DNA of 64,000 nt from Desulfococcus multivorans (GTDB taxonomy: Bacteria > Desulfobacterota > Desulfobacteria > Desulfobacterales > Desulfococcaceae), in assembly GCF_001854245.1 (NCBI RefSeq), contig NZ_CP015381.1, forward strand, positions 522,001-586,000, given 5' to 3'. Every line of letters begins with the position of its first letter. The stretch's first letter is position 1. Positions 19,172 to 27,340 of this stretch are shown one piece after another. The notes under the pieces are model-generated. The model did not search any database and was not told the origin of the DNA. It was given only the letters and a program-made list of their open reading frames with translations. The translations under genes were made by a program, and so were the position numbers.

Positions 19172-19948
19172 ATGGATTACAAAGAAATTACCTTCTCTCA
19201 GACAAATGCAATCGGCATTTTGACGTTGAACACCCCTAAAAACATTAATGTTCTTTCTCTCCAGAAAATTCAGGAAATGAGCTACGTTCTGGAAAAAATT
19301 GCCATTGACGATTCTGTTAAGGTTTTGGTTTTGAAAGCCAACGGGAAACATTTCTGCGCGGGTCATGATCTATCTCAACTGGTTGATCGGGGAACCAAAG
19401 AATATAAACTTATCTTTGATCAGTGTACTCGGATGATGATGATGCTCCATGATATCCCCCAGCCGGTCATCTGTGAGGTTCAGGGAATTGCAACTGCCGC
19501 AGGATGTCAATTGGCTGCCTGGTGTGACCTGATCGTAGCTGCGGACAATGCCAGTTTTTCAACTCCAGGGGTAAAGATAGGCTTGTTCTGTACAACTCCT
19601 ATGGTGGCAATTACTCGCGCCATCGGCAGAAAAGCGTCCATGGAAATGCTGTTGACGGGTCGTGAATTCTCTGCAACCGAAGCAAAGGAACTGGGTTTAA
19701 TCAACCGGGTGGTACCCTTGGAAGAATTGGATGGTGAAGCAATGAAATTGGCAGAGGAAATATCTCAGGCCAGCAGTTTTGCCTTAGCTATCGGTAAGCA
19801 GGGGCTTTATGCTCAAGCAGATATGACCGATGTTCAGGCATTGCACTATGCTAAGCATACTATCGTTATGAACAACACATCAGAGGATGCCCAGAACGGC
19901 ATCAAAGCATTTCTTAATAAGACGTCCACCGAGTGGAAAAACCGATAA
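19172..19948 (+). CDS. Enoyl-CoA hydratase/isomerase family protein
   Basis: The 258-residue length is normal for the crotonase family. GAGGAG sits 8 bases before the ATG. LKANGKHFCAGHDLSQL (A63-G64-H65) and VQGIATAAGCQLAAWCDLIV (G111) form the two oxyanion-hole segments that hold the CoA thioester, and FSTPGVKIGLFCTTP follows as in the ECHDC3-like branch. The usual catalytic Glu pair of true hydratases is not evident in the second loop, so the reaction (hydration, isomerisation or another CoA-thioester step) is uncertain. It is cytosolic, with no signal peptide. It stands alone among mobile-element relics, without other beta-oxidation genes. Confidence 0.9.
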   Translation: MDYKEITFSQTNAIGILTLNTPKNINVLSLQKIQEMSYVLEKIAIDDSVKVLVLKANGKHFCAGHDLSQLVDRGTKEYKLIFDQCTRMMMMLHDIPQPVICEVQGIATAAGCQLAAWCDLIVAADNASFSTPGVKIGLFCTTPMVAITRAIGRKASMEMLLTGREFSATEAKELGLINRVVPLEELDGEAMKLAEEISQASSFALAIGKQGLYAQADMTDVQALHYAKHTIVMNNTSEDAQNGIKAFLNKTSTEWKNR

Positions 19949-20115
19949 TCCGCTTTGAATTCCATGGGAAATAAATCTTTTACGATCCAAAGGAAAGAAT
20001 TGGCGATAATATATTGAACATACTGAAAAATATGCTTTGATAAGGATTCTTCGTTTGAAGTGATTTTTTTGAATTGCCCTGACCGCAGAAAACTCAAGCA
20101 TAGCTATAGTATCCG

Positions 20116-20797
20116 AGTGGCTCTGGGTCATGGCCAACGATGATGAAGCCTTCTTTAAAATCCATCCAAACCGCTCAAAAGAGGCCTTCGAGGCGCTGAT
20201 TGAAAAATGGAACGGCATCCTGATCAGCGACGACTATGGCGTTTATCAGAAATGGGCCGCCGGGCGACAGACCTGCCTGGCACATCTGATCCGCAGGGCC
20301 AAAGGATTGAGAGAAAGAAGGGACCCCGGCATTGCCAAATTTGGGGTCTGGTGCACGAGTGAACTTCAACGATTGTGCAAGATGGCGAAAAAGCCGCCTG
20401 CCCAGGGAGAATGAAACGCCTTTTATGCAAGGCGCTGCCGGTTGATCGGGCTTTATCGTGATGAAAAAAACGATGCCGGACGAATGGCGCGCCGCCTTGA
20501 CAAGGAGATTGAATCCTTGTTTGTCGTCCTTGACGAGGAGGGCGTTGATCCCACCAATAACCATGCCGAAAGAATGCTGCGCTATGCCGTCATCCGGCGA
20601 AAGCGAAGCCAGGAGACTGAGAGTATAAAAGGGCAGCGCTGGGTAGAGCGCATTCTGACACTTCGCCATACCTGCAGACTCAGGTCCAGGAAACTTTTTC
20701 CTGTACTCGTCGATGCCGTGCAGTGTTTCTTCAAAGAGCTGAATCCAGACATGGCCTGGATTTCCTGATAATTTTCAAGTACCCTCTGATCGCTTAC
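20116..20797 (+). pseudogene. Frameshifted IS66-family transposase relic with right end
   Basis: From about 20116 the frame reads LWVMANDDEAFFKIHPNRS, then ISDDYGVYQKW and QTCLAHLIRRAKG, the catalytic core of IS66 TnpC. A frameshift near 20410-20440 moves it to the frame with GVDPTNNHAERMLRYAVIRR and FFKELNPDMAWIS, the TnpC C-terminus. The N-terminal third is missing. CGCTTAC at 20791-20797 is the inverted IS66 terminus. It is related to but less deleted than the relic at 11186-11598. Confidence 0.85.
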
Positions 20798-20974
20798 CTT
20801 TTATAAGCCTATGGCGGCTATGAGATAGATCGGATTTGTATTGAATCTATAAAACCATTTCTTTATAGCTTCCTGAATAAAGGCAGAAAAATGTTTACAA
20901 ACAAAGCTGTTGCGGGATTATGGCAAATAATGTTTATCCCCGTGAAGCCTGCCGTTGTTCGTTGAGATTTTACC

Positions 20975-21820
20975 ATGTCGCAGGATTTGATCAGCAAGAA
21001 GACACGGAATGAGTTTCGTGAGTACTTCGTCTCGAAGACGCTCCGTGAGATACAGATGGAGTTTGATGCTACAGACGTGCATTGTGATCTTGATTATATC
21101 CCGCAGGTCTCGGGACAGCGAAGGACCCTCGTCGAGCAATACTTCCACACGGTTAACTGGAAAAAATGGACAGATGTTAAAAAAGTCCTGAAAGTATTCG
21201 AGAATGTCCTCAGTAAACTGGAGGGCAGAGACGAAAACTCATTCCCTGACAACAACGAATGGGCGCAAAGCACTTTTGCGAGCCTGCGAAAATGGGTCGA
21301 GCGGGATGGCTACCGATACAGTGACGGTCGCCTTCTTCCCGTTGGGCGCAATCAAGCCCTGCAAGGTGTTGCCGATACGGTATCGGCATTCGACTTGCCC
21401 GAGCTGCATCGGCAGGTCGACCGCATGCAGAATGCCATCGAGCGCGATCCTGGTCTGGCGATCGGGACAGCCAAAGAACTGTTGGAAACGACTTGCAAGA
21501 CCATCCTTCTCGAACGAAAGATCGCGTTCGCCGAGAACGAGGATCTGAGCAAACTGATCAAGAACACGCGGAAGGCTCTTGGTTTAGTCCCGGAGAGCGT
21601 GCCGTATGCTGCAAAGGGGGCGGACATAATCCGTCGCCTTCTTAACAATCTCGGCACCGTAGCTCAGGGGCTGTCAGAACTCCGGAACCTATACGGAACG
21701 GGTCATGGCAAGGATGGGCAGTCGAGAGGGCTTGGTCCAAGACATGCAAAACTTGCTGTTGGAGCTGCATCTACCTTGGCAACATTTTTATTTGAGACAC
21801 ACCTGGAACGTGACCTATGA
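20975..21820 (+). CDS. Abortive-infection C-terminal (Abi-C/HEPN-like) protein
   Basis: The protein has 281 residues. The N-terminal ~150 residues are helical and charged (EIQMEFDATDV, RKWVERDGYRYSDGRLLPV). From ~155 the sequence (GLAIGTAKELLETTCKTIL, then SELRNLYGTGHG, then GPRHAKLAVGAASTLATFL) matches the abortive-infection C-terminal domain. R237 and H244 in RNLYGTGH form an R-x6-H motif of the HEPN RNase type, and R256-H257 is a second conserved pair. Family members are linked to phage-triggered growth arrest, probably by RNA cleavage; that role is inferred. The ribosome site before 20975 is weak. No antitoxin partner is seen. Together with the STAND gene it makes this region look like a small defence island. 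Confidence 0.75.
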   Translation: MSQDLISKKTRNEFREYFVSKTLREIQMEFDATDVHCDLDYIPQVSGQRRTLVEQYFHTVNWKKWTDVKKVLKVFENVLSKLEGRDENSFPDNNEWAQSTFASLRKWVERDGYRYSDGRLLPVGRNQALQGVADTVSAFDLPELHRQVDRMQNAIERDPGLAIGTAKELLETTCKTILLERKIAFAENEDLSKLIKNTRKALGLVPESVPYAAKGADIIRRLLNNLGTVAQGLSELRNLYGTGHGKDGQSRGLGPRHAKLAVGAASTLATFLFETHLERDL

Positions 21821-22065
21821 GGTCATCGGGATAGGGAGAGCCAGCGATGGCTCCCCTTCCTACATCGCAACGCATCTCTGTTATTCATGCGGAAGACACG
21901 AAGCATCCTGACATCAAATAGCTCCCACATTTTTCCCCGCACCAACCAAAAACACAATAACATCGGCGCATGTGTGAACATCACTCCTTATCGCCCACCA
22001 TTTCACCGTTCACCATCAACAGACAAATCGCGCTAATACCTTTATTACCGAGCCTTCGCAGGAGA
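21821..22065. other. Left flank of the transposon; imperfect hairpin after the Abi gene
   Basis: GGGAGAGCC and GGCTCCC near 21834-21857 can pair soon after the Abi stop codon, without a T-run. The rest shows no gene. The last five bases (22061-22065, GGAGA) are the target duplication of the transposon. Confidence 0.4.
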
Positions 22066-22089
22066 TGATAAGATTCGAATACTGTAACG
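22066..22089 (+). repeat. Left terminal inverted repeat of the five-gene transposon
   Basis: TGATAAGATTCGAATACTG followed by TAACG. It differs from the inverted right end at three positions. An internal repeat of its last half lies at 22181-22192. Confidence 0.85.
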
Positions 22090-22180
22090 TTTTACAAACA
22101 CCCCACCCAACCTTTTTCAGTAAGAATCTAATTTAAAATCAGCAAAATAGAAGGAAAAAGGATTTTCTCCCGCTTGACAA

Positions 22181-22192
22181 AATAGTGTAACG
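22181..22192 (+). repeat. Inner transposase-binding repeat, left end
   Basis: AATAGTGTAACG repeats the inner half of the terminal repeat about 100 bases further in. Paired sites like this are typical of elements with TnsB/MuA/IstA-type transposases. Confidence 0.65.
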
Positions 22193-22323
22193 CTATTGTT
22201 TTTTCCCCTATATTCTCAAAGAATTACAGAAACAAAAGCCGCATAGCGAATCACGTTTCACAAATGACAGACGCCCACTGGACGCAAAGGTGATTCAGGA
22301 AGAGGTGCCGATAGGATGGTGAT

Positions 22324-22350
22324 GACGGGAGTCCTGATACGACTCCCGCC
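22324..22350 (-). other. Hairpin after the transposon ATPase gene
   Basis: GACGGGAGTC pairs with GACTCCCGCC around a 7-base loop, 15 bases beyond the stop codon of the ATPase gene. There is no T-run on the minus strand, so a termination role is uncertain. Confidence 0.4.
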
Positions 22351-22364
22351 GGGGCTTTGGGATG

Positions 22365-23033
22365 TTAAATGAGGGGCAGATCGGATAGGAACTCAAGCGC
22401 AAGGTTGAGGTCGATAAGGCTGTGATTCAGTTCTTTTGCCTTGTCCCGGCAATCGGTGCAGACCTCCTTGAATTTGCGCATGTCCCCGCGGGTATGGACA
22501 TAGATTTGCTCGATTGCTTCGGGTTCAAAATCTTTGTACTCCAGAATAAAATCTTCCACGACGATCGGGTAGAGAACGAGCGTTTTAAGTCGGCTCAGGA
22601 TATCCGGATGTTCGCTCGACAGATATGTTCTGACCTTGGGCAGTCCGGCAAATACGATGGGAACCCCGGCATCGATAATGCGTTTCAGATAGGGCCATGC
22701 CCGGCGATCCAGATCATTGCTCTCGTCCATGACAATAAAAAATCCGGACAGGCTGCAGATCTGTTTCAAATGACGCGGTGTCCTCCGGTAGGTGGCTTTC
22801 ACGTCATAATTCAATTCCTGAAGGATGGATGCCAGCAGTTCGTGGATATTGAAAAGCGTCTCCACCCGGACCCCCCGGAGTTTCTGAGGCTGGATCAGGT
22901 TTAAAAATCGACTCTTGCCGACGCCATAATCGCCTTCGATGAGCACGCTCTGTCCGCGGTAGATTCGATTGTAGATCGCCGCCAGATAGGAAACGCGGCG
23001 TTTGTCATTGATGAACGTCTCTTTTCGTTTCAT
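22365..23033 (-). CDS. AAA+ transposition ATPase (TnsC/TniB/IstB-like)
   Basis: The start is set at the ATG at 23033 (222 residues), overlapping the transposase end by 29 bases; a frame start at 23093 would add 20 unlikely residues. GDYGVGKS (34-41) is Walker A, FFIVMDE (98-104) Walker B, and PIVFAGLPKV a sensor-1 segment. The lid region has LYPIVVEDFI and THTRGDMRKF-like sequence (actual VHTRGDMRKF). The protein is short, with no target-DNA-binding domain of its own visible, as in TniB and IstB. By analogy it would bind DNA as an ATP filament, choose or mark the target and activate the DDE transposase encoded just upstream. Confidence 0.85.
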   Translation of the reverse strand: MKRKETFINDKRRVSYLAAIYNRIYRGQSVLIEGDYGVGKSRFLNLIQPQKLRGVRVETLFNIHELLASILQELNYDVKATYRRTPRHLKQICSLSGFFIVMDESNDLDRRAWPYLKRIIDAGVPIVFAGLPKVRTYLSSEHPDILSRLKTLVLYPIVVEDFILEYKDFEPEAIEQIYVHTRGDMRKFKEVCTDCRDKAKELNHSLIDLNLALEFLSDLPLI

Positions 23034-24696
23034 GTTGTCTGTCCCATAAAGAGGCGTACGGCGCCACATGATTCCTTCGCTGATGGCGTTCACAGTCCAG
23101 CATAAAAGCGTTGAACAGGGCCGTTCCGATTTTTTTCGGGGATTGCATCAGCTTTCCGGCATAGCCGTCATACCGGGTTTTGTTATGGTTAAAAATCTCT
23201 TCAGCTACGGCAAGCGTCAGTCCCTTGCGGTGTTTTTCGATCAGTGCGGCTCTTTCCACCACCATGTTCTGCTGCTCCAGAAAGGCGGCTATCTGCTCGA
23301 CCTCGTTGGCTTCAAATGTCAATTCCGATGACTTCGGCGGTTTTTCATAGGGCTTCTGCCGAAGGGCTTCGCCGATCAGCATGCCGTCGGATTTGTATTC
23401 AAAGATGAAAAGTTTGTCTTTCAGATCCGAGACATATACCGGTGTGCCCTTATGCCGGCTAAAATGTTCGGAGCCCACAGCCACGTAGTATTTCTGATTG
23501 TTTAACGTGATGGTCCCTTTTTTCGATACGGTGACCTTGATCTTCTTGAACCCGTATTTCATGACCGCCTTGACGTGCGACGGCGCAAAAGAAAGCGTGG
23601 AGGCCTTGTCCAAAAATGACGCCATGTTCTGGGCCGGAACCCAGGATGCCGTCTTTCCGTCATGGGCAAAATAGTGCCGCGTCGTGTTGTGCTCTTCCCG
23701 GTAGGCCTCGATGATGCGTTTTTGGCGGAGTTCATGAAGGCCGATATCCAGAAAGGTCACCGTGATTTTCTCTTTTTTCCGGTTGCTGAAGAGATACCCC
23801 GGCTCGGTTTTTACGATGCGGTCCGCAAAGGCTTTGATGATCCGGATTTCGAAATTGTGAAGGCTGCGATGGGAGGATTCCAGATGGGCCTTGTCCCGGG
23901 GCGTCCGGGCTCTTGCAAAATCCGGTTCCAGATAGAAACCGTCAGGCTGAGAGTATTCTGTATTCAGTGCAGTGATCACGCGCTTCAAATTTAAAAATCC
24001 ACCGGCATTGTCCGGGCGGAGACGGATTTTCTTTCGGGGAAACGGGGTGCTCAACAGAAATTGCTCAAATAGATCGACCGCATTCAGGCTTGTTTCGGAA
24101 AAATAGATATCCAAAACAAACAGGTAGCGTGACCGGGTATCGTAAAATTCGATCACCTGGGGTTTTCGCCACATGCCGTTCTGATCCCGTACCTTGAGAT
24201 ATCGAAAAGCACTTCCGTCAACCTGTATCAGATCGAATACGGATTCAGATTTGAAGCAGTGTTTTGGCGGTTTTTCTTCACCAAAATCCGGTTGATCCAG
24301 ATACCGCTGGAGGCCTTCTGCCTTGACCAGCCGCCTCAGTGCCGAAAGCGAGATGGGCCGGCCAAATTCCTCTTCAAGCCACCGATGGTAATTTTTGATC
24401 GTTCGGGCCTTTTGGGTGATAAAAATAAACCCCTGGCTTGAAGGGTCGCTCGAGGCTTTGACCATTTCGATAAACCGGTGTTTCATCCGCTCATCGATGG
24501 AACGTCTTCGCCCGCTGCATCTGCGCCCCTCCATAATCCCCTTGCCTGCCAGTAAAAGCGGTTCGGGGATGATGCCGGTCTTCCGGTATTGGTCCATGTA
24601 GTATTTTTTGGCCCGGCGTCTGGCGGACCCGCGTTTGTTCATGATCTTTTTGTGCAGCAGGATTAAAAACTGATCATCCAGGGGTAACCGATCCAT
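23005..24696 (-). CDS. DDE (rve-type) transposase of the five-gene transposon
   Basis: The 563-residue length is close to TnsB, TniA and MuA. The N-terminal ~130 residues are basic and helical (RGSARRRAKKYYMDQYRKTG; HRWLEEEFGRPISLSALRRL), fitting helix-turn-helix end-binding domains. The catalytic core has D160 in LIQVDGSAF, D229 in LRPDNAGGF and E273 in DKAHLESSHRS. A beta-barrel domain with KVTVSKKGTITLNNQKYYV follows, and the C-terminal ~80 residues could contact the ATPase. The ATG lies one base after the stop of the upstream gene (TAATATG), indicating translational coupling. It should cut and join the TG...CA ends at 22066 and 26527. Confidence 0.92.
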   Translation of the reverse strand: MDRLPLDDQFLILLHKKIMNKRGSARRRAKKYYMDQYRKTGIIPEPLLLAGKGIMEGRRCSGRRRSIDERMKHRFIEMVKASSDPSSQGFIFITQKARTIKNYHRWLEEEFGRPISLSALRRLVKAEGLQRYLDQPDFGEEKPPKHCFKSESVFDLIQVDGSAFRYLKVRDQNGMWRKPQVIEFYDTRSRYLFVLDIYFSETSLNAVDLFEQFLLSTPFPRKKIRLRPDNAGGFLNLKRVITALNTEYSQPDGFYLEPDFARARTPRDKAHLESSHRSLHNFEIRIIKAFADRIVKTEPGYLFSNRKKEKITVTFLDIGLHELRQKRIIEAYREEHNTTRHYFAHDGKTASWVPAQNMASFLDKASTLSFAPSHVKAVMKYGFKKIKVTVSKKGTITLNNQKYYVAVGSEHFSRHKGTPVYVSDLKDKLFIFEYKSDGMLIGEALRQKPYEKPPKSSELTFEANEVEQIAAFLEQQNMVVERAALIEKHRKGLTLAVAEEIFNHNKTRYDGYAGKLMQSPKKIGTALFNAFMLDCERHQRRNHVAPYASLWDRQHETKRDVHQ

Positions 24697-24697
24697 A

Positions 24698-25285
24698 TTA
24701 CGGCTTCTCGCTTTTGGATATTTTGTATAGAATCTTGTCCCGGATCACCCGGTTCCAGAGTAAAGCGGCCTGCCTCGAGGTGCTTTGCCACTGGTCATTT
24801 TGCGCCAGCCTGACCTGCTCCAGCATCGCCATGACCGCCTGGCGGTAATCATCGCTGATAATGGACGTCCGGTTGGCGGGATCTGCGGTTCTGCCGGCAT
24901 CGGAAACGAGCCTGCAGATATTTTTGGCCGTGAGCGCCATTCCGGATGCTAAAAATTGGCGCCAGATGTTGCGCTGTTCAAGCGGTGTCAGCGGTACCAA
25001 CGGCCGGACCTGGGATTCGTTTTCGGGCAAAATGTCCCCGATTGGGGAAAGATTCTCAATGACACGATAGGCCTCGATGAAACGGTGGGCGTGGGATTTT
25101 CCCATGGACCAGCGATCCTTGACATATGCCTCAAAGGTCTTGAAACCAAGAAGCCGGTACAGGCGGTTTTCTCGAATCTCGTACAGCGCTTTGCCGATGA
25201 CATAGAAACTGCGCCGGTTACGATCAATAATGGCCTCCAGTTCACTCAACCGATCGGCTGTCATCTTCTCCTTTTGCATACTCAA
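24698..25285 (-). CDS. Transposon accessory protein, possible DNA-binding
   Basis: About 195 residues from a TTG at 25285 whose TTGA overlaps the preceding stop; an ATG at 25279 is the other plausible start. The N-terminal half (LSELEAIIDRNRRSFYVIGK, then FKTFEAYVKDRWSMGKSHAH, RFIEAYRVIENL) resembles the helical region of phage and plasmid proteins that carry a helix-turn-helix like those in ParB-type or DUF3102 proteins. The second half (PLTPLEQRNIWRQFLASG) is helical as well. No catalytic residues are seen. Tight coupling to the transposase gene suggests a role in transposition or its control. Confidence 0.75.
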   Translation of the reverse strand: MSMQKEKMTADRLSELEAIIDRNRRSFYVIGKALYEIRENRLYRLLGFKTFEAYVKDRWSMGKSHAHRFIEAYRVIENLSPIGDILPENESQVRPLVPLTPLEQRNIWRQFLASGMALTAKNICRLVSDAGRTADPANRTSIISDDYRQAVMAMLEQVRLAQNDQWQSTSRQAALLWNRVIRDKILYKISKSEKP

Positions 25286-25632
25286 GGGGTGCCGATCTGC
25301 TGCAGCATCTGCTTCAATGCGCCGCTTCTATCCTCATGGCGCGGGATCTCTTTCAGCAGTCGCTTCAGATAACGAACGCTCTCGACAAAATCGCTTCCAT
25401 TGACGATCATCACCAGGTCGATGGTATTGAAGTTCCGCTCGCACCGGAAACACCTCGCCAGATTGGTTGCCTGCCGGGTTGCCGTATTGAATTCGTTGCA
25501 AACAGGGCAGAGAAACCGAAGCTGGCCCTCCCGCCTTTTAGCCGCCATCCGCAGGTGGTCTTGAATCAGATCGTCTACGGGGATGCCGTTTCGTAATTCA
25601 AACAACTCCCGGGCTGAAAATCGTCGCCTCAT
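25282..25632 (-). CDS. CHC2-type zinc-finger accessory protein
   Basis: A 116-residue protein; the second of two adjacent ATGs (25632) has GGAGG at 6 bases and is preferred. C42, C45, C61 and C64 (LCPVCNEF ... ARCFRCERNFNTIDLVM) form a CxxC-x15-CxxC zinc ribbon whose second half follows the DnaG/CHC2 pattern, including the aromatic and IDLVM continuation. Primase catalytic residues are absent, so only the DNA-reading finger is present. In Tn7-like elements, zinc-finger proteins of the TnsD/TniQ type choose the target. A similar role here is a hypothesis; control of transposition is the alternative. Confidence 0.8.
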   Translation of the reverse strand: MRRRFSARELFELRNGIPVDDLIQDHLRMAAKRREGQLRFLCPVCNEFNTATRQATNLARCFRCERNFNTIDLVMIVNGSDFVESVRYLKRLLKEIPRHEDRSGALKQMLQQIGTP

Positions 25633-25830
25633 CATTCACCTCCATCCTGTACGTTGAAAAAAATTCCGTTTGCCGGGCTCTTTTTCCGACGGTCCAACGA
25701 TAGGCCAACGACCCGCTCCAAGTCGATTGCGTCTTAAATACCGGATTCGATTATTTTGTCAGTATCATTATTATCTACAGTGGGTTATGTGCCTAATGCG
25801 TCTTGAAAATCCGAATGGATTACTTTGTCG

Positions 25831-26310
25831 CTATTTAGGTTTATTACAGGCTGTTATATTCCTTATGCGTCTTAAAAACACCTCCGGAACACTTTCAGGA
25901 TCGCCGCGTCGATCGAACGTTCGACAACCGTTTTTGGCGGGCGGCAAACCTGAATCGAGGCGCACTCGTGCCAGAATCTGCTCGATCAAATAATCGATAA
26001 TGATCAGATTTCTTTCGCCGAGTTCATCTTGTAAAATATCACGGGGAAGCTGAAGGTTGATTCGGCTGCCGGACAAATATCCACCCTGATCAGGCTCTGG
26101 AGGACTGGCAGTTTGTTCAAGCTTCTTACTCAAATAATCGCTTTTGCTGTTGGCACAATGTCTACGATTCCATTCCGCGCATTTTCTGCGATGCCTTTCC
26201 TTTCGGCACTCAGGGCTGCAGGTCACCTGCCGGCCTTTTTGGCGCACATCCGGCAAAAACCATTTGCGGCAAATACTGCAGGGGCGCTTTCGGGGGCGAC
26301 TGTTCGGCAT
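25831..26310 (-). CDS. Four-cysteine zinc-finger transposon accessory protein
   Basis: A 159-residue protein with GGAG 8 bases before the ATG. C11, C14, C31 and C35 (CSICRKWFLPD ... CSPECRKERHRRK) form a treble-clef-like CxxC-x16-CxxxC finger followed by a basic helix. The C-terminal half (LQLPRDILQDELGERNLIII, then LIEQILARVRL) is helical. The finger is clearly related to the one at 56091-56660 in the IS21-like element, including FLPD between the cysteine pairs, although the transposases of the two elements belong to different branches. It is the first gene of the minus-strand transposon set; 198 bases separate it from the CHC2-like gene. Confidence 0.8.
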   Translation of the reverse strand: MPNSRPRKRPCSICRKWFLPDVRQKGRQVTCSPECRKERHRRKCAEWNRRHCANSKSDYLSKKLEQTASPPEPDQGGYLSGSRINLQLPRDILQDELGERNLIIIDYLIEQILARVRLDSGLPPAKNGCRTFDRRGDPESVPEVFLRRIRNITACNKPK

Positions 26311-26468
26311 TGTAATTTCTCCATGGACGAATATTTGGGCATGAAATTACAATCCGAATTTCATGGATTGAAAACATCTTTTGAAAACGGCGGGGTATGT
26401 GGCGGCGGGGTAGCGGGGTAAGTCGATAAATATTATGGGCGGGGTATTTTGGGGCGGGGTATGAAAAG

Positions 26469-26480
26469 CGTTACATTATT
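26469..26480 (-). repeat. Inner transposase-binding repeat, right end
   Basis: Inverse of AATAATGTAACG, matching the inner half of the terminal repeat and the inner site at 22181-22192 with one change. Confidence 0.6.
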
Positions 26481-26503
26481 CCGTCACGAAATTGGTATGT
26501 AGG

Positions 26504-26527
26504 CGTTACACTATTCGGATCTTAGCA
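26504..26527 (-). repeat. Right terminal inverted repeat of the five-gene transposon
   Basis: Read inward, TGCTAAGATCCGAATAGTG followed by TAACG. It is directly followed by GGAGA (26528-26532), the duplicated target. Confidence 0.85.
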
Positions 26528-26640
26528 GGAGATACGGCATGAAACGGTGTGCCCACTACGGCGATCTGTTTTTGCTTGGAATAACACCATGAAATAAAAG
26601 GATATTGTGTATTTCGTTTCGAAAACACTTTCTGTACCTG

Positions 26641-26685
26641 TCGTTTCAATCTACCATTGCGGGGACTTTGTCCCGTTGTGAACAG
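26641..26685 (+). repeat. Dispersed direct repeat, copy 1 (31 bp exact)
   Basis: The first 31 bases, starting TCGTTTCAATCTACCATTGC, are identical to 53061-53091, and about 14 more bases are similar. GTTTCAATC at its start resembles a CRISPR repeat edge, but only one unit is present. Confidence 0.8.
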
Positions 26686-26724
26686 GTGAGGAAGAATATT
26701 GTGAGATATGTATAGTATCTATTG

Positions 26725-26787
26725 ATAGTGTACCATTCACATCTCAAATGAAGAAACAGTAGTGTACCATTTCCATTTCACCTGAAA
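26725..26787 (+). repeat. Two tandem TGTACCATT units
   Basis: TAGTGTACCATTCACATCTCA and TAGTGTACCATTTCCATTTCA-like units 36 bases apart, each followed by a GAA-containing spacer (units at 26725 and 26761). Such spaced direct repeats resemble the ends of IS21-type elements, but no second end was found. Confidence 0.4.
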
Positions 26788-26982
26788 AAAGCGGTGTGCC
26801 AACAGACCTTCCTCTCTACCCAGCTACCTCTGCCTATGTCATCCCTTTCGTATTTCTCCTGGCTGTCAATGATATCCATGTGGCACCATTTCGGCGGTCA
26901 CACGTTGGGACTACCAACGGTCAATGGCGGGGAGCAGGGGAATGAAGACCGGCTTAGCGATAGCCTCAAAAGCCATTCGGTA

Positions 26983-27237
26983 TCATTGTGGTTTCACAGG
27001 TGCTGACATCACATCCAGATTGATATTGTCACCGTCTATGGTTAACTTGTGCTCTATAATAACCTTATGAATATCAGGGAAAAACTTCCTTTTTCTTTCC
27101 AATATCAGATCAATCACATGAACAATCGATGCAACATCTTCTGCGTCGCTACCTTTTGGTACAAGCCTGGGGTGATGAAAATTCACTATTGAATGGCCCA
27201 TAATTTTCATTCTGGAAATATTCCGAGAAATTCTCAA
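26983..27237 (-). CDS. Small hypothetical protein
   Basis: A frame of 84 residues. An internal Met (MGHSIVNFHHPRLVPKGSD) may be the true start. The sequence has balanced composition and plausible secondary structure (IVHVIDLILERKRKFFPDI), but there is no strong ribosome site and no recognised family. It lies divergently upstream of the two-gene insertion sequence and could be a fragment. Confidence 0.3.
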   Translation of the reverse strand: MRISRNISRMKIMGHSIVNFHHPRLVPKGSDAEDVASIVHVIDLILERKRKFFPDIHKVIIEHKLTIDGDNINLDVMSAPVKPQ

Positions 27238-27281
27238 ATTTTATAGTGCTTGTAAAGCATTAAAGAAGAAAAAGCGGAACT

Positions 27282-27310
27282 TTTTTTCTCATATAAAGTA
27301 TGGATATAAT
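27282..27310 (+). promoter_or_regulatory. Possible sigma-70 promoter of the two-ORF insertion sequence
   Basis: TATAAT at 27305-27310 is a consensus -10 box, 31 bases before the ATG at 27341. The -35 region 17 bases upstream is only T-rich (TTTTTT) and does not match well. Confidence 0.4.
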
Positions 27311-27340
27311 GTTAGACTTCATTTTTAGGAGGTGCAATCC

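Larger units (their letters stand above)
22066..26527. mobile_element. 4.46-kb five-gene Tn7/IS21-like transposon with intact ends
   Basis: The left end begins TGATAAGATTCGAATACTG and the right end, read inward, begins TGCTAAGATCCGAATAGTG; 21 of 24 terminal bases match and both ends are TG...CA. GGAGA at 22061-22065 and 26528-26532 is a 5-bp target duplication. A second AATAxTGTAACG site lies inside each end (22181-22192 and 26469-26480), as expected for several transposase-binding sites. Inside, five minus-strand genes run zinc-finger protein, CHC2-like zinc-finger protein, ParB/KorB-like helical protein, DDE transposase, AAA+ ATPase. No cargo genes are seen. A DDE transposase with an AAA+ partner places it with the Tn7/Mu/Tn5053/IS21 type; the accessory set is not one I can assign to a named family. 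Confidence 0.85.

Noticed and set aside
22171..22214. TTGACA near the left transposon end as a promoter
   Set aside because: The nearest TATATT is about 29 bases away, too far for a sigma-70 promoter, and it overlaps the inner terminal repeat.
26641..26671. Possible CRISPR repeat
   Set aside because: Only one unit at each of two distant sites, no spacers between units and no cas genes, so not reported as an array.
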